From: an uncultured Flammeovirgaceae bacterium
GTDB taxonomy: Bacteria; Bacteroidota; Bacteroidia; Cytophagales; Cyclobacteriaceae
Assembly (NCBI GenBank): GCA_937884755.1
Contig: CAKZYJ010000040.1
Location: 1 to 45,630, forward strand
DNA length: 45,630 nucleotides
Reading direction: 5' to 3'
The position numbers and the translations under genes were made by a program. Under the pieces are notes generated by a model. That model did no database searches, was not told the DNA's origin, and was given only the letters and a program-made list of their open reading frames with translations. This document shows, one piece after another, positions 9,106 to 17,830 of this stretch; the stretch's first letter is position 1, and each line of letters opens with the position of its first letter.

Positions 9106-9771
9106 ATGAAAAAGTTTCAGTTTTTTATCCTTCTAATTGGATGCCATGTACTGTCGCTAGGAGTAGTGGCACAGGGTATTAAGATTGCCAAACTTAAGTA
9201 TGAGGGTGGGGGAGATTGGTACGCTAATAAAACGGCTCTACCTAATTTGATTGATTTTTGTAATACTAATCTTAATACTAATCTAGCGGTAGAAGAGGAG
9301 GTGGTTGATGTGGGCAGTCCTGAGTTGTTTTTGTACCCCTACGTATATATGACCGGCCACGGGAATGTGGTGCTTACTGACGATGAAGTTGATAACCTTC
9401 GGAAATATCTGGTATCTGGTGGGTTTCTGCACGTAGATGATAACTACGGCCTAGATGAATTTATTCGGTTAGAGATGAAAAAGGTGTTTCCCGGACTGGA
9501 ATTTGTGGAACTACCTACCGATCATCCGATTTATCACCAAAAGTTTGACTTTCCGAAAGGGCTGCCTAAAATCCATGAGCACGATGGTAAACCCTCGCAG
9601 GGCTTTGGCTTGATTTACGAAGGACGTTTGGTCTGCTACTACTCCTACGAAAGTGATTTAGGTAATGGTTGGGAAGACCAGCGTATCCACAATGATCCGG
9701 AAGCTTTGCGGCAGGAGGCTCTGAAAATGGGAGCCAATATCATTACATTTGCCTTTACGCAGGCCGAATAA
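9106..9771 (+). CDS. DUF4159 domain protein, exported
   Basis: 221 residues. A clear signal peptide (residues 1-22, ending VVAQG) is followed by one DUF4159 domain, recognised by the KYEGGGDWY start, the YVYMTGHGN segment, the SGGFLHVDDNYGLDEF block and the conserved HDG region. Elsewhere the domain occurs alone as a periplasmic protein or at the end of BatA-like membrane proteins; its biochemical role is unknown. It may have a glutamine-amidotransferase-like fold. It stands alone on the plus strand, 150 bases before the desaturase. Confidence 0.88.
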   Translation: MKKFQFFILLIGCHVLSLGVVAQGIKIAKLKYEGGGDWYANKTALPNLIDFCNTNLNTNLAVEEEVVDVGSPELFLYPYVYMTGHGNVVLTDDEVDNLRKYLVSGGFLHVDDNYGLDEFIRLEMKKVFPGLEFVELPTDHPIYHQKFDFPKGLPKIHEHDGKPSQGFGLIYEGRLVCYYSYESDLGNGWEDQRIHNDPEALRQEALKMGANIITFAFTQAE

Positions 9772-9846
9772 AATCAAATTCTCAAAACTTCTTAGTTAAC
9801 CTTTTTGTTGAAGCACAGACTAAGCTACTCACACCTGTAAATTCTG

Positions 9847-9863
9847 CCTCATAAATGATGAGG
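9847..9863 (+). terminator. weak terminator-like hairpin
   Basis: CCTCAT-AAATG-ATGAGG followed by ATTTTAC. The stem is only six pairs and the T-run is short, so this is a possible end of the DUF4159 transcript at best. Confidence 0.3.
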
Positions 9864-9920
9864 ATTTTACATATTTTGTATATTTACCCGAGTTTCAATT
9901 ACCACTAAATCTTTCCATTT

Positions 9921-10679
9921 GTGATTATCATTGCGTTATTTATTGCCCACTGGTACTTCTCTCTGTTTTTCCAGACATTCTTTCTGCACCGTTACGCGGC
10001 TCACAAAATGTTTCTGATGAGCCCGGCCTGGGAGAAAGCCTTTTACGTACTCACCTGGCTAGCCCAGGGATCATCGTATCTTAGCCCTCGCGCGTATGCG
10101 GTATTACACCGTATGCACCACGCCTACAGCGACACGCCCGACGATCCGCACTCACCGCATCATACCGAAAATCTGTTCACCATGATGTGGGAGACCAAGA
10201 ATATTTATAATGATATTTTAGACTATGACGTTGAGCCGGAAGCTCGTTTTACCAAGGATTTACCCGACTGGGCAGCATTTGACAAGTTTGCTGATCTGTG
10301 GTACGTGCGAGTAGGTTGGGGAGTGCTATACTCTCTCTTTTATATCTGGGCTATTTCTATTGCCGAGTTGCCGGGTACGCACTGGTGGATGTACGGATTA
10401 CTGCCGTTGCACTACTTGATGGGACCGGTACACGGAGCCATCGTGAACTGGTGCGGTCATAAGTACGGCTATTCAAACTTCGACAATAACGATAAGTCAA
10501 AGAACACCTTAGTTTTTGATTTTCTTATGATGGGGGAGTTGTTTCAGAATAACCATCATAAATTACCTAAGCGTCAGGATTTTGCTACCCGCTGGTTTGA
10601 AATTGACCCTACGTATCCGGTGATGAAGCTACTAGAGTCACTGAAGATTATTCGAATAAATAAGCTGAAACGGGCGTAA
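9921..10679 (+). CDS. acyl-CoA desaturase (fatty acid desaturase family)
   Basis: 252 residues from a GTG start; there is no ATG that would keep the first membrane segment. The three histidine clusters of membrane di-iron desaturases are present: HRYAAH near residue 23, HRMHH near residue 67 followed by AYSDTPDDPHSP, and NNHHK near residue 213. Additional conserved histidines lie in GPVHGAIVNWCGHKYG. Four membrane segments fit the stearoyl-CoA delta-9 desaturase type, which adds a cis double bond to saturated acyl chains and controls membrane fluidity. The protein is shorter than eukaryotic relatives and lacks the cytochrome b5 domain, as is usual in bacteria. Confidence 0.92.
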   Translation: MIIIALFIAHWYFSLFFQTFFLHRYAAHKMFLMSPAWEKAFYVLTWLAQGSSYLSPRAYAVLHRMHHAYSDTPDDPHSPHHTENLFTMMWETKNIYNDILDYDVEPEARFTKDLPDWAAFDKFADLWYVRVGWGVLYSLFYIWAISIAELPGTHWWMYGLLPLHYLMGPVHGAIVNWCGHKYGYSNFDNNDKSKNTLVFDFLMMGELFQNNHHKLPKRQDFATRWFEIDPTYPVMKLLESLKIIRINKLKRA

Positions 10680-10699
10680 TTTCCAATAAATTGCCGAGA

Positions 10700-10726
10700 A
10701 GCCGATGCACAATCGGCTTTCTTTTT
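10700..10726 (+). terminator. rho-independent terminator after the desaturase
   Basis: AGCCGAT (10700-10706), loop GCACA, ATCGGCT (10712-10718), then TTCTTTTT. A compact seven-pair stem with a T-rich tail, 20 bases after the desaturase stop. Confidence 0.85.
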
Positions 10727-10729
10727 AGA

Positions 10730-10805
10730 AGTTATAACTAAAATATTAGTTAAAAAACTAAATAAATAGTTTGAAAACTAAATCATTCGTTATATATTGA
10801 ACGAA
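10730..10805 (+). promoter_or_regulatory. array of inverted repeats over the promoter of the TonB-like gene
   Basis: Three AGTT...AACT dyads: AGTT-AT-AACT (10730-10739), TTAGTT-AAAA-AACTAA (10746-10761) and TAGTTT-GA-AAACTA (10767-10780). Their centres are 19 and 20 bases apart, close to two helical turns. A related dyad TTCGTT-N8-AACGAA covers 10786-10805. A likely promoter, TTTG (10770-10773), 19 bases, TATATTGA (10793-10800), lies inside the last two dyads. A BlaI-family repressor is encoded 0.8 kb downstream and is the obvious candidate to bind here; that link is an inference. Confidence 0.6.
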
Positions 10806-10826
10806 GTAATTTAACCGAATAGTATT

Positions 10827-11489
10827 ATGACTGGGAAGAAAACCAAACAAGCTGATCTCGAGCGCCGTCGCCTCTATCATTTCACCATCGGACTGGTGTT
10901 AGCAGTATCGGTAGTATTTGTCGCTTTTGAATGGAAATACAAAGAGAGTGTTTTAGTAGATTTAGGTGAAGTAAGAGATGATTTTGCTGATGTTCCGGAA
11001 ATCAAGAGAACAGTTATTGAACCTCCTAAACCACCGGTAGTGCAACCGAAAATTATCCCAGTAGATAATGAAGAAGAAATAGAGGTAGATATTGATTTCG
11101 TGATTGATGTGGAGGTAGACAGCCCCGTACTTGAAATGGAAAATTTTGAGGAACCTGAACCGGAAGAAGAGAAAGACTTTTGGATACATGTTGAGGAGCA
11201 GCCATCATTTCCCGGTGGGGTAGAAGCCTTTTATCAGTTTGTTTCCAAAGAATTAAATTATCCAAGACAAGCCGTAAATAGGGGGGTAGACGGAAAAGTC
11301 TTTGTGCAGTTCGTAGTGAACAAGGATGGGTCGCTCACCGATGTTGAAGTGATCAAAGGAATTGGGGCTGGCTGCGACGAAGAAGCGGTACGTGTACTAA
11401 AAAATGCACCTCGCTGGAATCCGGGTAAGCAACGCGGAAAACCTGTGCGGGTTCGGATGGTCATCCCAATCATTTTTAGGCTACAGTAA
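10827..11489 (+). CDS. energy transducer TonB-like protein
   Basis: 220 residues. A short cytoplasmic start, one membrane segment (about 18-37), then an acidic, proline-containing linker (about 40-120; PPKPPVVQPK and runs of Glu/Asp) and a TonB C-terminal domain (about 125-220) with the pattern FPGG...YP..A...G..G.V.V.F.V...G. TonB carries proton-motive-force energy from ExbBD to outer-membrane receptors. No exbBD gene is in the window. The C-terminal domain is nearly the same as those in the two metallopeptidases at 16.2 and 17.8 kb, so the set arose by local duplication. It is first in a probable operon with the BlaI-type regulator. Confidence 0.88.
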   Translation: MTGKKTKQADLERRRLYHFTIGLVLAVSVVFVAFEWKYKESVLVDLGEVRDDFADVPEIKRTVIEPPKPPVVQPKIIPVDNEEEIEVDIDFVIDVEVDSPVLEMENFEEPEPEEEKDFWIHVEEQPSFPGGVEAFYQFVSKELNYPRQAVNRGVDGKVFVQFVVNKDGSLTDVEVIKGIGAGCDEEAVRVLKNAPRWNPGKQRGKPVRVRMVIPIIFRLQ

Positions 11490-11512
11490 ACATAATGATA
11501 GATTGAAAGAGT

Positions 11513-11555
11513 GAGTGAATGATAGAATAGAATACATTCACTCATTCTATCATTC
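11513..11555 (+). promoter_or_regulatory. overlapping inverted repeats before the BlaI-type gene
   Basis: GAGTGAATG (11513-11521) pairs with CATTCACTC (11535-11543), and GAATGATAGAAT (11517-11528) pairs with ATTCTATCATTC (11544-11555). The left arms overlap, so as RNA only one stem can form at a time; as DNA they may be repressor sites. There is no T-run, so it is not a simple terminator. Confidence 0.5.
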
Positions 11556-11576
11556 ATCCATTCAAGCATTGAACCT

Positions 11577-11972
11577 ATGAAAGAACTAACTAAAGCGGAA
11601 GAGCAGGTCATGCAGATTCTCTGGCAAATCAAACGAGGGTTTGTCAAGGATATTCTGGCCAAAATGGCGGAACCAAAGCCAGCCTATAACACCGTATCTA
11701 CCATTGTTAGAATTTTAGAAAAGAAAGGTTTCGTGGGTTACAAAGCCTACGGTAAAACCCACGAGTACTATCCGCTCATCGATAAGAAAAGCTACAGCAG
11801 CTTCTTTTTAAAAAACTTTTTGGGAAGCTACTTCGGTGGCTCTTTTCCCAAGCTGGTTTCCTTCTTTGCCCAGGAAAACGATATGGACGTCCATGAATTT
11901 GAAGAACTAATGAAGTACGTGGAAGAGGATTTGAAGGAGGGCGAAGATGAATCATCGGAAAGCAAGGAATGA
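11577..11972 (+). CDS. BlaI/MecI/CopY-family transcriptional repressor
   Basis: 131 residues. The N-terminal winged helix (about 1-75) begins with the family pattern LTKAEEQVMQILW and contains AYNTVSTIVRILEKKGFV, the recognition helix and wing. The C-terminal half (about 85-125) is the helical dimer domain. In the classical system BlaR1, a membrane M56 peptidase, triggers inactivation of BlaI. Here two M56-type proteins lie 4-6 kb downstream rather than adjacent. The likely targets are its own operon through the repeats at 10730-10805 and 11513-11555. The inducing signal is unknown; no beta-lactamase gene is present. Confidence 0.9.
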   Translation: MKELTKAEEQVMQILWQIKRGFVKDILAKMAEPKPAYNTVSTIVRILEKKGFVGYKAYGKTHEYYPLIDKKSYSSFFLKNFLGSYFGGSFPKLVSFFAQENDMDVHEFEELMKYVEEDLKEGEDESSESKE

Positions 11973-11984
11973 CCAAACTAAGCT

Positions 11985-14312
11985 ATGATTAAGACTACCC
12001 TTAAATTGGTCATCCGAACTTTGCTTAAGAATAAGCTGAATGCCTCGGTCATTATTTTGAGTTTAACCATTGGGCTGTCGTTTGCTACCATCCTCATTGC
12101 ATTTATTTTGCGGGAAACTAATACTGATTCTTTCCATACCCAGCGTCAGCAAATTTATCGACTCATGAGCAATGACCCCTGGGAGAGCGGAGAGATTATG
12201 ACGTTTATTATAAACGATGCTTCAGACTATCTCCAAGAATATTATTCCGATGTAGAGAAACTCTGCCGGGTGAATGAGCTTAATCGCAAAGGGGTTATTG
12301 TTAATAACGGTGGAGAAGAATTTTCCGAGACAATGGTCGTAGCGGTAGATACCAACTTCTTCTCCCTGTTTGATTTTGAGTTAACTCAAAGTGCTTCCGA
12401 AGAAGCATTACACTCAGAGGGAATAGTACTTACGCACGAATTAGCCGATAGAATTTTTGGGGAGAAGTCTCCGCTAGGCGAGGTAGTGTACATTCAACAG
12501 GATACTGTAGAGTTGGCATTGACCGTGCAAGGAGTACTGCGCGATTTCCCGGAAAACAGCCACTGGAATTTTGATGCATTAATTTCTCGAGAAACATCCG
12601 GCCAATCTTCCAACGGTGCGGTAGCCTATGTCTTGCTGAAACCTAATGCTGATGCTAATCTTCTGGCCGAAAAAGTAAGTCAGGATGCTAAGATGCCATT
12701 TTTGATCGGTGAGGGGGAAGGGACTTACTCGTTCCAAACGCTGTCGGACGTTTACCTCGATACCTCCAATCAGCGCAGTTTTACTATGGTTCGGGACGCT
12801 ATGCTCATTCAGGTGAGTTGGCTCATTGTAGCGTTGATTCTATTTATAGCCAGCTTCAACTTCATCAACCTATTTGTAGTCTCGTTAACCGGAAGAAAGA
12901 AAGAGCTAGGGGTGAAGAAAGTCCTGGGAGCTTCGGGAAGCACGTTGCGCTGGTCGGTAGTAGTAGAAGTTTTGTTTTTGTTGGGCATTGCTTTGAGTTT
13001 ATCTCTACTGATTACGTTGGTATTACTGCCCAAATTTGCCGACATTTTTAGAACAACCCTGAACCTCTCCTATCTCATCCATTACCAGGTCATCGGAGGG
13101 GTAATTGTCATGCTGGTTGCGCTCGGCGTTCTGATCTCAATTTTCTTGAATCGCTACGTCTCGCGGATACAACCGGTAAGTTTGCTGAAGCGGAACACGG
13201 CTACTACTTTTCGGTTTAATCGGCTGCTTTTCATTTCGCAGTTTGTGGTTTCTATTGGCATAATCATCTGCACAGCGGTCATTATTCGTCAGATGCAGTA
13301 CATTAAACAGAAGCCGTTAGGGTTCAATCGGTTTGTAGTTGAGGTTGTGGCCCCTAAGCGAGATTTGGCCGATAAGATGCCGATAATCAAGCAAAAACTA
13401 GGGCAGAGTTCGCTAGTCAGTAAAGTAAGCTTGGCGTCCGGTAATCCTATCAACGGAAATGCCATTGTTCATCAGGCCCTGGGTGATGATCAGTTTTACG
13501 ATCCCTTTCTACTGTCGGGTGATGAAGATTTTATTAGTACTTTAGGATTGAAATTACTAGAGGGAAAAAATATCTCGGCCAATCAACCAGAGGGTAAGCT
13601 AGTGAACGAAGCCCTGGTTCGTCAATTTCAGTTGGAAAATCCTATCGGGGCACCCCTTCCAGGTGGCCGGCACTCCGGAGAACCTGAGCAACGAATCGTG
13701 GGCGTGGTGCAGGATTTTAATAGCGTCTCATTAAAGAAGAACATTCCGCCGTATATTATAGGGTACAACGCAGCACCCAATAAAATACTGGTTGATTACC
13801 AAAACCAGTCGCTGGAAGAAGTGCTTGCAGTAGCTCGTGATGCTTGGTCAGGTGTTTTCCCCGACTACCCGTTCAAATATTCTTTATTAGAAGATGCTTG
13901 GTTAAGCCGACATCGGGATGATTTTCAGATGTACCGGATTGTGGTAGCGTTTGCGGTCGTAAGTATTTTCATTACCTGTTTCGGCTTATTTGCTTTGGCC
14001 TGGAAAATGGCCCAGAAAAGGACCAAAGAGATTGGTATCCGAAAAACGCTAGGGGCTTCGGTATTTCAGATTGGTCAGCTGTTGGTGTGGGATTTTTCTA
14101 AACTCATACTTTTTGCCATAGTCATTGCTTCGCCTATTGCCTATTGGATAGCGCAGTGGTGGCTGGAGGATTTTGTATTTCGGGTCGAAACAAGCTGGTG
14201 GCTGTTTGCATTAGCCGGTGGCTTTACGCTGCTTCTAGCCTGGTTCACAATGAGCGTGCAAACAATGCGAGCAGCCCGGGCGAATCCGGTAGATGCCTTA
14301 CGAAACGAGTAG
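11985..14312 (+). CDS. FtsX-type ABC transporter permease
   Basis: 775 residues, 12 bases after the BlaI-type gene and so probably in one transcript. It has an N-terminal membrane segment (about 20-42), a MacB-like extracytoplasmic domain (about 45-260), three membrane segments (about 275-400), a further segment near 410-430, a second extracytoplasmic domain and three C-terminal segments (about 650-765). The GASGSTLRWSVVVE and GIRKTLGASVFQI segments are the two FtsX cytoplasmic loops that contact the ATPase. Duplicated permeases of this kind are numerous in Bacteroidota. No ATPase gene is in the neighbourhood. Confidence 0.87.
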   Translation: MIKTTLKLVIRTLLKNKLNASVIILSLTIGLSFATILIAFILRETNTDSFHTQRQQIYRLMSNDPWESGEIMTFIINDASDYLQEYYSDVEKLCRVNELNRKGVIVNNGGEEFSETMVVAVDTNFFSLFDFELTQSASEEALHSEGIVLTHELADRIFGEKSPLGEVVYIQQDTVELALTVQGVLRDFPENSHWNFDALISRETSGQSSNGAVAYVLLKPNADANLLAEKVSQDAKMPFLIGEGEGTYSFQTLSDVYLDTSNQRSFTMVRDAMLIQVSWLIVALILFIASFNFINLFVVSLTGRKKELGVKKVLGASGSTLRWSVVVEVLFLLGIALSLSLLITLVLLPKFADIFRTTLNLSYLIHYQVIGGVIVMLVALGVLISIFLNRYVSRIQPVSLLKRNTATTFRFNRLLFISQFVVSIGIIICTAVIIRQMQYIKQKPLGFNRFVVEVVAPKRDLADKMPIIKQKLGQSSLVSKVSLASGNPINGNAIVHQALGDDQFYDPFLLSGDEDFISTLGLKLLEGKNISANQPEGKLVNEALVRQFQLENPIGAPLPGGRHSGEPEQRIVGVVQDFNSVSLKKNIPPYIIGYNAAPNKILVDYQNQSLEEVLAVARDAWSGVFPDYPFKYSLLEDAWLSRHRDDFQMYRIVVAFAVVSIFITCFGLFALAWKMAQKRTKEIGIRKTLGASVFQIGQLLVWDFSKLILFAIVIASPIAYWIAQWWLEDFVFRVETSWWLFALAGGFTLLLAWFTMSVQTMRAARANPVDALRNE

Positions 14313-14314
14313 TT

Positions 14315-15292
14315 ATGAAGATGCTAAAGGAAAATCCTATCGTGATCATTCCACTAGCTCTGCTGTTGGCTTTTCTGGTATTTCCGCTGTTGGAGAAAAA
14401 ACCGGAGAAGGCTACCAAGCAGGCTGCGGTAGCTACCGAGCAATTTCCGCACACCGGTTTCCTGGATTATGACTTGTTGCCTACTGCACTTAAGCAGCGA
14501 ATGGAAGAACTCAAACAGGAAGATACACTTCATCAATACTACTTCTACTACTTTTTCGAAGCCGATGATATTAACCGACACTTCTATCTGGATGATGATC
14601 CGATGAATACGATTTTTGAATCTCAAATGGTTACGAATCCAGAGGCATTAGAGTTGGTTGAAGAGCGGCTGCAAGAAGCGGGAGAAAGGGGGGTGACTCG
14701 AGCTGAACATCCTAACCTTTGGGAAAATATCCGAGATAGAGAAACGGCGAAACGACTTTACCATCAGCAAATAGTCCATTATGTGTTTCCCGAGTACGAA
14801 GCTGACTTTCGGCAACTTCGGGTGGGCATTCTAGGAGATACGATTGACTATATAAAGTTGCGGGAAGATGAGATTGTGGTCGATTCTAAAACCTATCACT
14901 TAGCTGAAGTAGATACGCAGCCCCAGCCGGTACGAGGAAAAGACTACTTCCATAATGCGTTGCGAAAATACCTGAAAGAACAATTGGTGTATTTCCAATT
15001 CTATGATATGGCCGGGGCAGTGCACGCTGAGTTTACAGTGGGTGGAAAAGCCAGTTCGCCCCAGATTATTGAAGGATTTAGCACGCGCGAGACCGACCGT
15101 GACGAAGCCTACAAGCTAGATGGCCTCATCATAAAAGCACTGAATAATCTGAAAGTCCGCTGGAATTCCGGCAGAAAAAATGGGCGAAATGTGAATACGC
15201 GGGTAGCCATGCAGTTCAACTTTTCCTTTGACGAAAGTGGAGGAGTAGAAGTAAACTGCTCCGAGTTGTATCCCGCTACTAAAGCTTTTTAA
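14315..15292 (+). CDS. membrane-anchored protein with a divergent TonB C-terminal-like domain
   Basis: 325 residues from the ATG at 14315, two bases after the permease stop; a longer in-frame start at 14144 would lie inside the permease and is rejected. One membrane segment (about 8-25), then a helical charged region. Residues about 230-315 follow the order of the TonB C-terminal domain: A-x-H-A-E-F-T-V-G-G, IIEGF, EAYKLDGLIIKALNNL, W-N-S-G-R-K-N-G-R-N-V, QFNFSF. The usual GAGCDEEA turn is replaced, so a domain search might miss it. It may be a TonB-like or assembly partner of the neighbouring TonB fusions. Confidence 0.65.
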   Translation: MKMLKENPIVIIPLALLLAFLVFPLLEKKPEKATKQAAVATEQFPHTGFLDYDLLPTALKQRMEELKQEDTLHQYYFYYFFEADDINRHFYLDDDPMNTIFESQMVTNPEALELVEERLQEAGERGVTRAEHPNLWENIRDRETAKRLYHQQIVHYVFPEYEADFRQLRVGILGDTIDYIKLREDEIVVDSKTYHLAEVDTQPQPVRGKDYFHNALRKYLKEQLVYFQFYDMAGAVHAEFTVGGKASSPQIIEGFSTRETDRDEAYKLDGLIIKALNNLKVRWNSGRKNGRNVNTRVAMQFNFSFDESGGVEVNCSELYPATKAF

Positions 15293-15294
15293 TT

Positions 15295-16107
15295 ATGACT
15301 CGCTTCAAAATTCTATTATTTAGTTTGTCCAGTTGTATTGGTAGCTTATTTGCCCAGCAAATGAAAGAACCTGCTGAGACAATAGAAACTAATAAAATAC
15401 TGACCATACAATCAATTATACTGGATGAAGAAAGGCAGTTGTATGTGAGCCTACCGGCAGGGTACGATACAATAACTTCTGAACTTCCGGTTGTGTATGT
15501 ACTGGATGCCGAATACAAATTTGACATTGCTCAGAGCATTCAATCTTATTTCTCTATTACTACAAAAATTCCACCTTATATTCTCATTGGAATCGCTAAT
15601 CCATCTCAAGAAGCAAGGCAAAGAAACTACTTACCAAAAAGTTACGGAGGAGAAGCCCACAATTTTTTAAGGTTTTTAGAGGAAGAAGTGTTTTCGTTTG
15701 CAGAGCAGAGTTTCAAAGCTAACGAAGTAAGATACTTAGCTGGACATTCTCACGGTGGCGTTTTCGCAATCTACTCACTGCTTAACAACTCTGAACTTTT
15801 TGGTGGATACATAGCGATAGACCCTAGTCTTAAGCATATCTATAATGAGAGAGACACATTACTGAACCAAGACTTAAGTGAAAAGAAACTTTATTTAGCC
15901 TCTTCTGATGTAGCGTATGGCTACTTAGAAGATATAGCAGCCGATATGCAGGCTGATTTTGCTGTTTTTAAAAACCATCTTTATCAAACCAAAGAGAAAA
16001 ATAACCTAACCTTTGAAATAGATCATATAAATGACGACCATGGCAACTCTTATATTCAGGGGTTTAGCCGAGGTTTGAGATATATTTTTAGCTGGAGGTT
16101 TAAATAA
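15295..16107 (+). CDS. exported alpha/beta-hydrolase, esterase D/enterochelin-esterase-like
   Basis: 270 residues, starting two bases after the previous stop. A signal peptide (1-20, ending LFAQQ) is followed by a single esterase-fold domain: LPVVYVLDAEYKF strand, the nucleophile elbow GHSHGG (Ser near residue 153), the DPSL segment and a late histidine in DDHGNSY. The putative esterase family (enterochelin esterase Fes/IroE type) hydrolyses siderophores or acyl esters outside the cytoplasm. The substrate is unknown. Location inside the TonB/M56 region would fit iron-chelate or envelope work, but this is only suggestive. Confidence 0.8.
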   Translation: MTRFKILLFSLSSCIGSLFAQQMKEPAETIETNKILTIQSIILDEERQLYVSLPAGYDTITSELPVVYVLDAEYKFDIAQSIQSYFSITTKIPPYILIGIANPSQEARQRNYLPKSYGGEAHNFLRFLEEEVFSFAEQSFKANEVRYLAGHSHGGVFAIYSLLNNSELFGGYIAIDPSLKHIYNERDTLLNQDLSEKKLYLASSDVAYGYLEDIAADMQADFAVFKNHLYQTKEKNNLTFEIDHINDDHGNSYIQGFSRGLRYIFSWRFK

Positions 16108-16153
16108 GCCGACTAAAAAAAGTTCTAACAAAGCCAATTCAATCAACATACAT

Positions 16154-17752
16154 ATGAATACCATTATTAATTATCTGCTAGAAGTCAGCGTTTGCTGGGG
16201 AGTTTTTTACCTGTTTTACGTAGCCGTGCTATACGATCAGCCATCGTATCAGTACAACCGCTTTTATCTGCTAGCCGCTTCGTTTCTGGGTGTAGTGCTA
16301 CCACTACTGGAGGTACCACTATGGACGGTTCAATCAAGTTCTGCGGGTGCAGGCTACATTTTGCTAGATCCTTTCTTTACCATCGATAGTTTTAGCACCA
16401 AGCAGAACAGCTTTCAGTGGCGATGGGATTATTTTTTTTGGTTTATCTACGGTTTAGGAGCAGTAAGTGTAGCAGTATATTACTTCCGCCAGTTTCTAAG
16501 TGTAGTTCGAGTCATTCGTTGCGGGCAATCTCAGTCATCAGCTCAAAACCGCTACCAGTTGCTTCATACGCAAGGGAAGTTTCCTACTTCTTCCTTTTTT
16601 CAGTTTCTGTTGTGGGATAACACCCAGACCCTTTCCGTATTGGAAACCCAACAGATGATGGCTCACGAAGAAACCCACATTCGGCAGAAGCATAGCTATG
16701 ACATTACTTATTTTACGCTACTAAAGATTGTATTCTGGTTCCATCCACTAGTCTACCTATTGGAGCGGGTGCTGGTGGAGAACCACGAATTTGCGGCGGA
16801 TGCCGGGGCATTGCAGCACCCTACGGCCGATCGTCGAACGTACTCCCGTTTGCTCGCTAAGCAATCCATGGTCAGCTTGCAGTGGGCGGTGGTGAACCAT
16901 TTTTATAAATCCAAAACCTTAAAACGCATTAAAATGATGGAAAAAAACAATAAAGCCTTATGGTACCGCTACGCACTCATCGTACCGATAGTCGCTTCCC
17001 TATTTTTAGTGTTTTCCTGCCAACCCGACACCGAAGAGCTGGGGCAAGAAGCTGTTGCTCAAACTTATAATGAGCTAAAAGCTCAAAGTCTAAAAGTGAA
17101 TAAACAACAAGGAGAGCTGATTAAGAAATACTATGACAATCCGGAAATCTTTTGGGAAGAAGTAAGGAATGAGGCTGAGAAGTCAGCAGTTGCTAGCGCT
17201 CCACCTTCAGATCATGGCGATCTGAGATTAGAAATATTTAAACGAGTAGCATCAGAAAGTGACTTCAAAGTTTATCAGAGTTTGCTAAAGCGCCATAAGA
17301 CTCTTCACGAAAAATTGATGAGTATGCCTGATGCTGATGGAGTTTTCACGGTTGTAGAAAATCAACCTTCCCCCGAAGGTGGGATGGGGCCATTTTATCA
17401 GCATATTATGCAAGAACTGAAATATCCAGCTCAAGCTCGCCGTATGGGTATTGAAGGCAAAGTGTTTGTGCAATTTGTCGTAAATGAGTACGGTGAGCTG
17501 ACCGATTTTCAAACTTTGAAAGGAATTGGTGCTGGTTGTGATGCAGAAGCGATTCGTGTACTGGAAAGTGCTCCAGCTTGGAGTCCCGGTAGCACCGACG
17601 GTAAACCGGTGAAGGTACGCATGGTACTGCCTATTACTTTCAAGCTTGATAACGGTGAGGAGGATAAAGCAAGCGAGTCTTTGAGCTTTGTTGAAAAAGA
17701 TAATTCTATCAAGAAGATGGATGAAATAGTATTAGTGGCTTATGTAAATTAG
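16154..17752 (+). CDS. M56 (BlaR1-like) membrane metallopeptidase fused to a TonB C-terminal domain
   Basis: 532 residues. Membrane segments lie at about 4-24, 37-55, 92-112 and 270-290. Between the third and fourth is the zinc peptidase site: HEETH (171-175) and the glutamate of ENHEFAAD (about 209-215). After the fourth segment comes FSCQPD, then a helical region and a TonB C-terminal domain (about 395-495) with GIGAGCDAEA. BlaR1 proteins normally end in a penicillin-binding sensor domain; here the TonB fold takes that place. The protein probably senses or transmits an envelope event and cuts a cytoplasmic target such as the BlaI-type repressor. Its tail of about 35 residues is polar. Confidence 0.88.
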   Translation: MNTIINYLLEVSVCWGVFYLFYVAVLYDQPSYQYNRFYLLAASFLGVVLPLLEVPLWTVQSSSAGAGYILLDPFFTIDSFSTKQNSFQWRWDYFFWFIYGLGAVSVAVYYFRQFLSVVRVIRCGQSQSSAQNRYQLLHTQGKFPTSSFFQFLLWDNTQTLSVLETQQMMAHEETHIRQKHSYDITYFTLLKIVFWFHPLVYLLERVLVENHEFAADAGALQHPTADRRTYSRLLAKQSMVSLQWAVVNHFYKSKTLKRIKMMEKNNKALWYRYALIVPIVASLFLVFSCQPDTEELGQEAVAQTYNELKAQSLKVNKQQGELIKKYYDNPEIFWEEVRNEAEKSAVASAPPSDHGDLRLEIFKRVASESDFKVYQSLLKRHKTLHEKLMSMPDADGVFTVVENQPSPEGGMGPFYQHIMQELKYPAQARRMGIEGKVFVQFVVNEYGELTDFQTLKGIGAGCDAEAIRVLESAPAWSPGSTDGKPVKVRMVLPITFKLDNGEEDKASESLSFVEKDNSIKKMDEIVLVAYVN

Positions 17753-17830
17753 AAGTGAAACAGTGAGAAAAGGCGTGGCTAGTTGCTGCGCCCTTCTTTT
17801 CTAGTTAGAATACACAAACTACAATACAAC

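Noticed and set aside
14144-14314. Longer N terminus for the TonB-C-like protein
   Set aside because: It lies inside the permease coding sequence and lacks a signal sequence; the ATG at 14315 gives a clean membrane anchor.
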